Below are positions 61,043-64,000 of a stretch of 64,000 bases of DNA, piece by piece. Numbering within the stretch: position 1 is the stretch's first letter; the number at the start of each line of letters is the position of its first letter. Position numbers and translations under genes: made by a program. A model generated the notes under the pieces. That model saw only the letters and a program-made list of their open reading frames with translations. It was not told where the DNA came from and ran no database searches. This DNA comes from Halobacteriales archaeon QS_4_69_31 (GTDB lineage: Archaea > Halobacteriota > Halobacteria > Halobacteriales > Haloarculaceae): the NCBI GenBank assembly GCA_003021655.1, contig PXRP01000023.1, forward strand, positions 1 to 64,000, written 5' to 3'.

Positions 61043-61101
61043 ACCCGCCTTTGGGACCGCTCGGTGGTTAGCCTTTGTACTTCCAGTCCGTACGCCCCGG
61101 T

Positions 61102-61218
61102 ATGAGCGACACCCTCGACGACGCCCGCTTCTCCGAGAAGGAGCTGCTCTTGCTCGTGCTGGTCTCTATCGCTGTCATGATGAGCCTCTCCGCGTTCGTG
61201 CTCGTGGTCAACGGGTGA
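61102..61218 (+). CDS. 38-residue single-pass membrane protein
   Basis: MSDTLDDARFSEKELLLLVL starts an acidic stub followed by one hydrophobic helix to the C-terminus (SIAVMMSLSAFVLVVNG). It is preceded by TTTGTACTT about 26 bases before the ATG. Very short membrane subunits are common beside haloarchaeal cytochrome oxidase genes. It is convergent with coxA. Short but well-formed. Confidence 0.6.
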   Translation: MSDTLDDARFSEKELLLLVLVSIAVMMSLSAFVLVVNG

Positions 61219-61282
61219 CCGCGGAGTCGACCCCTCCACGTGAGCGGTCTTCGTCCGTCCGACCGCGAGCGGATCAGTCATT

Positions 61283-63169
61283 CTACTGGTCGCGACCGTC
61301 GTCCGCCGCATCCGGGTCGTCGCCGGTCGCGTTCGAATCGTCGCCGCCCGCCGCGGTCGGATCGTCGCCACCCGCTGCGTTCGGATCGTCACCGCTACCC
61401 GCCGGGTCCAGGTCGCCGGCGCTCGACTGGTCGCTCCCGCCGTCGGTGATCGCGGTCTCGATACGGCGTTCGTGCCAGGCGAACTCGCGGTCGTGCTGGC
61501 CGGTTTCGCGCAGGTCCCAGGGGTCGCCGTCCTCGACTCGCGGGCCTTCGAGCCAGGAGTTGACGAGGTTCCAGACGAAGACGACCTGTCCGACCAGCAG
61601 GAGCACCGCACCGATGGAGGCGGCCTGGTGGGACAGCGTCACGAGGTCCAGCGGCGCGATGGCCTCGTTGAACTGGTAGGTGGCGTACCGGCGGGGCATC
61701 CCCAGGTAGCCCAGGAACAGCATCGCGAAGAAAGTGATGTTGGTCCCGACCATCGACAGCCAGAAGTGGGCCTTGCCCAGCGTCCGCTGGTACATCCGGC
61801 CGGTGAAGACGGGGAACCAGTAGTAGATGCCGGCGAAGACGGCGAAGCCGATGGCGCCCATCACGATGTAGTGGAAGTGGCCGACGACGTAGTAGGTGTC
61901 GTGGAGCACCTGGTCGACCGGGATCGATGCGAGGAACACGCCCGTCACGCCGCCGAGGATGAAGTTCGAGACGAAGCCGATACAGAACAGCATCGGCGTC
62001 GTCAGCCGGATGCGGCCGTTCCACATCGTCGTGATCCAGTTGAACGTCTTGACCGCGCTCGGGATGGCGATGGCCAGCGAGACGGCCATGAACGACGCCC
62101 GCAGGCGCGGGTCGATGCCCGTGGTGAACATGTGGTGGGCCCACACGCCGAAGGAGAGCACGCCGATGGCCAGCGTCGAGTAGACGATGAACTTGAAGCC
62201 GAACAGCTTCCGGCCGGCGAACTTGGGCAGGATGTAACTGACCAGCCCCATCGGCGGGAGAACGAGAATGTACACCTCCGGGTGGCCGAAAAACCAGAAG
62301 AGGTGTTGCCAGAGGATGGGACCGCCGCCCTCCCCGACCGCGTAGAACGTCGTGGCGAGGTTCCTGTCGAGCAGGAGCATCACGATGGCGCTGCCCAACA
62401 GTGGGAACGCAAAGAGGATGAGCGCCGACTGGGTGAGGATGGTCCACGAGAAGATGTCGAGGTTCGCCCAGGTGACCGACTCGTCGCGCTCGGTGAAGAT
62501 GGTCGCGATGAAGTTGATCGCGCCCATCGTCGCGGAGACGCCGGTCAGGTGCAGGCCGAGCAACATCAGGTCGACGCCGGGGTTGGGCTGTTCGGCCGAC
62601 AGCGGCGTGTACATCGTCCAGGAGGTCTGTGCGGGTTCGATACCGACGCCCAGCGGCGCGGTGAAAAAGCCCACCCAGATGAGCAACGCGCCCGGGGGCA
62701 ACAGCCAGAACGCGATGGCGTTGATCCGCGGGAAGGCCATGTCGTCGGCGCCGATGAGCAGCGGCACGAAGTAGTTGGCGAAGGCCGCGATTATCGGCGT
62801 CCCGAACAGGAACAGCATCGTGATGCCGTGGCTCGTTAGAATGGAGTTGTAGAAGCTGTTGTCGACGATGGCGCCGCCGGGAGTGATGAGCTGGACGCGG
62901 ATGAGAAACGCCATGAGCCCGCCGACGGCGAACGCGACCACGGCGTAGGTCCCGTAGAGGAGGCCGATATCCTTGTGGTCGACCGTCGTCAGCCAGCGGA
63001 CGAGCCCGCCCGGTTTCTCGCGGCGGACCTCGCCGACGGCCTCGCCGTAGCCGCCGCTCCCGGCCGCCGGCCGGTACGAGCGCCAGTCCTCCACGCGGGA
63101 GAGAAAGACGGCGACGCCGACGAGGAAAACCCCCATCAGCACTGTCAGCGCGAGTTGCCCTGGGACCAT
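61283..63169 (-). CDS. coxA: Heme-copper cytochrome oxidase subunit I
   Basis: 628 residues, about 13-14 membrane helices. After an extra N-terminal helix the subunit I core begins TTVDHKDIGLLYG. Ligands: SHGITMLFLFG (low-spin heme His), WFFGHPEVYILVLPPMG (Cu-B His and cross-linked Tyr), AHHMF (two Cu-B His), and HDTYYVVGHFHYIVMG (heme-propionate and both heme His). The Glu of the FGHPEVY type A1 pattern is present. The last 80 residues are an acidic tail with repeats like GDDPNAAGGDDP. Promoter-like CATTCATTAG lies about 26 bases before the ATG. Confidence 0.95.
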   Translation of the reverse strand: MVPGQLALTVLMGVFLVGVAVFLSRVEDWRSYRPAAGSGGYGEAVGEVRREKPGGLVRWLTTVDHKDIGLLYGTYAVVAFAVGGLMAFLIRVQLITPGGAIVDNSFYNSILTSHGITMLFLFGTPIIAAFANYFVPLLIGADDMAFPRINAIAFWLLPPGALLIWVGFFTAPLGVGIEPAQTSWTMYTPLSAEQPNPGVDLMLLGLHLTGVSATMGAINFIATIFTERDESVTWANLDIFSWTILTQSALILFAFPLLGSAIVMLLLDRNLATTFYAVGEGGGPILWQHLFWFFGHPEVYILVLPPMGLVSYILPKFAGRKLFGFKFIVYSTLAIGVLSFGVWAHHMFTTGIDPRLRASFMAVSLAIAIPSAVKTFNWITTMWNGRIRLTTPMLFCIGFVSNFILGGVTGVFLASIPVDQVLHDTYYVVGHFHYIVMGAIGFAVFAGIYYWFPVFTGRMYQRTLGKAHFWLSMVGTNITFFAMLFLGYLGMPRRYATYQFNEAIAPLDLVTLSHQAASIGAVLLLVGQVVFVWNLVNSWLEGPRVEDGDPWDLRETGQHDREFAWHERRIETAITDGGSDQSSAGDLDPAGSGDDPNAAGGDDPTAAGGDDSNATGDDPDAADDGRDQ

Positions 63170-63326
63170 GTCGGGCTTCAGGGCTGGTGCCTAATGAATG
63201 GCTTGACTGCAACGCCGAAAATTTTCGCGTTTCGCCCTCTCTATCCGGGAAAATCGGGAGGATCGATGACGGGAAATACCGGCCGCTCGGCGGTCAGTAC
63301 GGCCGCGTCTACGACCCTGTCTGGCC

Positions 63327-63408
63327 GGGACCGACGTTCCGAACTGAGGACTCGGGACCGACGCTCCGAACTGGTGACTCGGGGCCGTCGACTCGGGGTG
63401 GCTGATTC
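63327..63408. repeat. Three 27-28 bp imperfect tandem repeats
   Basis: GGGACCGACGTTCCGAACTG at 63327, GGGACCGACGCTCCGAACTG at 63354 and a degenerate GGGGCCGTCGACTCGGGGTG at 63381; the first two units run 27 bases to GACTC. The array lies 22 bases beyond the stop of the 86-residue gene and upstream of coxA. The rest of this 261-base spacer holds the coxA promoter and no gene that I see. Confidence 0.8.
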
Positions 63409-63430
63409 GGGCGCAGTGACGCCCGCCTGC

Positions 63431-63691
63431 TCACTCGCCGGCGTCCTCTTCAGCGTCCTCGTCGGCTTGCTTCTCGGCAGTCGATATCGCCTTGCCGGAG
63501 TAGTAGGTCAGGACGACGAGCAAGAGCGCGGTCACGGCGACGATGGCGAACTGAAGGGTCGAGATGAGCGGGTCGAACCCCCACGGCGCGACGACGGCGA
63601 ACGCCACGAAGAAAAAGACCAGGATACCCAGCGGGATGACGTTGACCGTCAGGTCGAGCAACGTCTCGCGGTCGAAGATCCTCTCTGCCAT
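63431..63691 (-). CDS. Two-pass membrane protein, DUF6684-like
   Basis: 86 residues: ERIFDRETLLDLTVNVIPLG, then two membrane helices (FFFVAFAVVAPWGF and TLQFAIVAVTALLLVVLTYY) and an acidic tail. I believe this is the haloarchaeal DUF6684 family found near cytochrome oxidase genes. An own promoter is likely (CTATTGACC about 26 bases upstream on the minus strand). The frame is open without a stop all the way into corA because of a frameshift there. Confidence 0.7.
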   Translation of the reverse strand: MAERIFDRETLLDLTVNVIPLGILVFFFVAFAVVAPWGFDPLISTLQFAIVAVTALLLVVLTYYSGKAISTAEKQADEDAEEDAGE

Positions 63692-63777
63692 ACAGGGGGT
63701 TAGGCCAGAACGGTCAATAGGGTGTTGGTCCGTGTGGGGGGTTCCGGACCCGGGATACGGAGACAGCAGAACGGGAC

Positions 63778-64000
63778 TCAGATGTACTCCTGGCGGTTGG
63801 AAACAGAGCACCACGAGCGCGACCACCAGCATGCCGACCATGACAGCAGGGTAGCCGAAGGTCCAGCCCAGTTCGGGCATGTTGTAGGGTCCCCCGGTGA
63901 AGTCCATGCCGTAGACGCCGACGACGAAGGTGAGCGGGATGAAAAGGGTCGCGACGACGGTGAGCACCTTCATCACCTCGTTGGTCGACTGCGAGAGGGA
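63778..64000 (-). CDS. corA: CorA-type magnesium/cobalt transporter, C-terminal part (partial), frameshifted end
   Basis: Enters from the right edge: QSTNEVMKVLTVVATLFIPL, then TFVVGVYGMDF (the GMN signature as GMD), MPELGWTFGYPAVM and the last helix VALVVLCF. After CF the frame should end RRQEYI-stop; instead one extra base around 63793-63800 gives QPPGVHLSPV and bypasses the TGA whose complement is at 63778-63780. The frame then continues into the next gene. CorA moves Mg2+ through a pentameric pore; the change affects only the last few residues of the inner face. Confidence 0.8.

Overview
The window comes from a halophilic archaeon (class Halobacteria). The proteins are strongly acidic, GC is very high with G/C third positions, and many genes have a TATA-like box centred about 26 bases before the start codon, as leaderless haloarchaeal transcripts do. 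The families also fit: PolB, Mre11-Rad50, a HalOD1 protein, a bacterio-opsin-activator-type regulator, a CYP450 and an 11-gene nuo operon without nuoEFG. I saw no rRNA, tRNA or CRISPR array.

Layout. 1-4.6 kb: sufC and a partial sufB (iron-sulfur assembly), then polB on the minus strand. 4.7-6.5 kb: three small haloarchaeal genes and the decayed right end of a TnpB-type element. 6.8-10.8 kb: mre11-rad50. 11.1-14.6 kb: a RAD55-like ATPase operon, a thioesterase, a DUF309 gene beside its own broken duplicate, and a JAMM protease overlapping ribL. 14.7-21.1 kb: aminotransferase and ribH, a large membrane glycosyltransferase-like protein, purK, purE and small membrane proteins. 21.3-32.4 kb: nuoA-B-CD-H-I, a dead ABC transporter, then nuoJ1-J2-K-L-M-N. 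32.4-46.2 kb: catabolic genes (acetoacetate decarboxylase-like, FAH family, FAD/Fe-S dehydrogenase, P450, O-methyltransferase, acyl-CoA ligase, acyl-CoA dehydrogenase, 2-oxoacid:ferredoxin oxidoreductase korAB) with a cheC relic. 46.3-54.4 kb: Lrp regulator, TrkA_N-DHH phosphoesterase, CBS-ParB/SerK-like protein, ABC-2 exporter, multi-domain sensor-regulator and HalOD1 protein. 55.1-60.6 kb: a class I terpene-synthase-like protein, methylmalonyl-CoA mutase, a truncated permease and acetyl-CoA synthetase. 60.8-64 kb: coxA with small membrane proteins, and the end of corA.

How genes work together. Acyl-CoA ligase, acyl-CoA dehydrogenase, methylmalonyl-CoA mutase and Acs feed acyl groups into central metabolism. 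KorAB would yield reduced ferredoxin, a plausible donor for the Nuo complex, which has no NADH module here. CoxA would end the respiratory chain. PurK/PurE and RibL/RibH are steps of purine and flavin synthesis.

Most notable observations. (1) All three canonical PolB intein sites are intein-free but lie in sharply AT-rich synonymous codon tracts. (2) A 323-residue protein carries the DDxxE, NSE-like and sensor-arginine pattern of class I terpene synthases at canonical spacing. (3) Several relics (TnpB right end, ABC transporter inside nuo, DUF309 duplicate, cheC, truncated ABC-2 permease) show repeated gene decay. (4) Short tandem repeats of about 26-34 bp, often able to form hairpins, recur just after stop codons. 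(5) A frameshift at the end of corA removes its stop and joins it in frame to the next gene.
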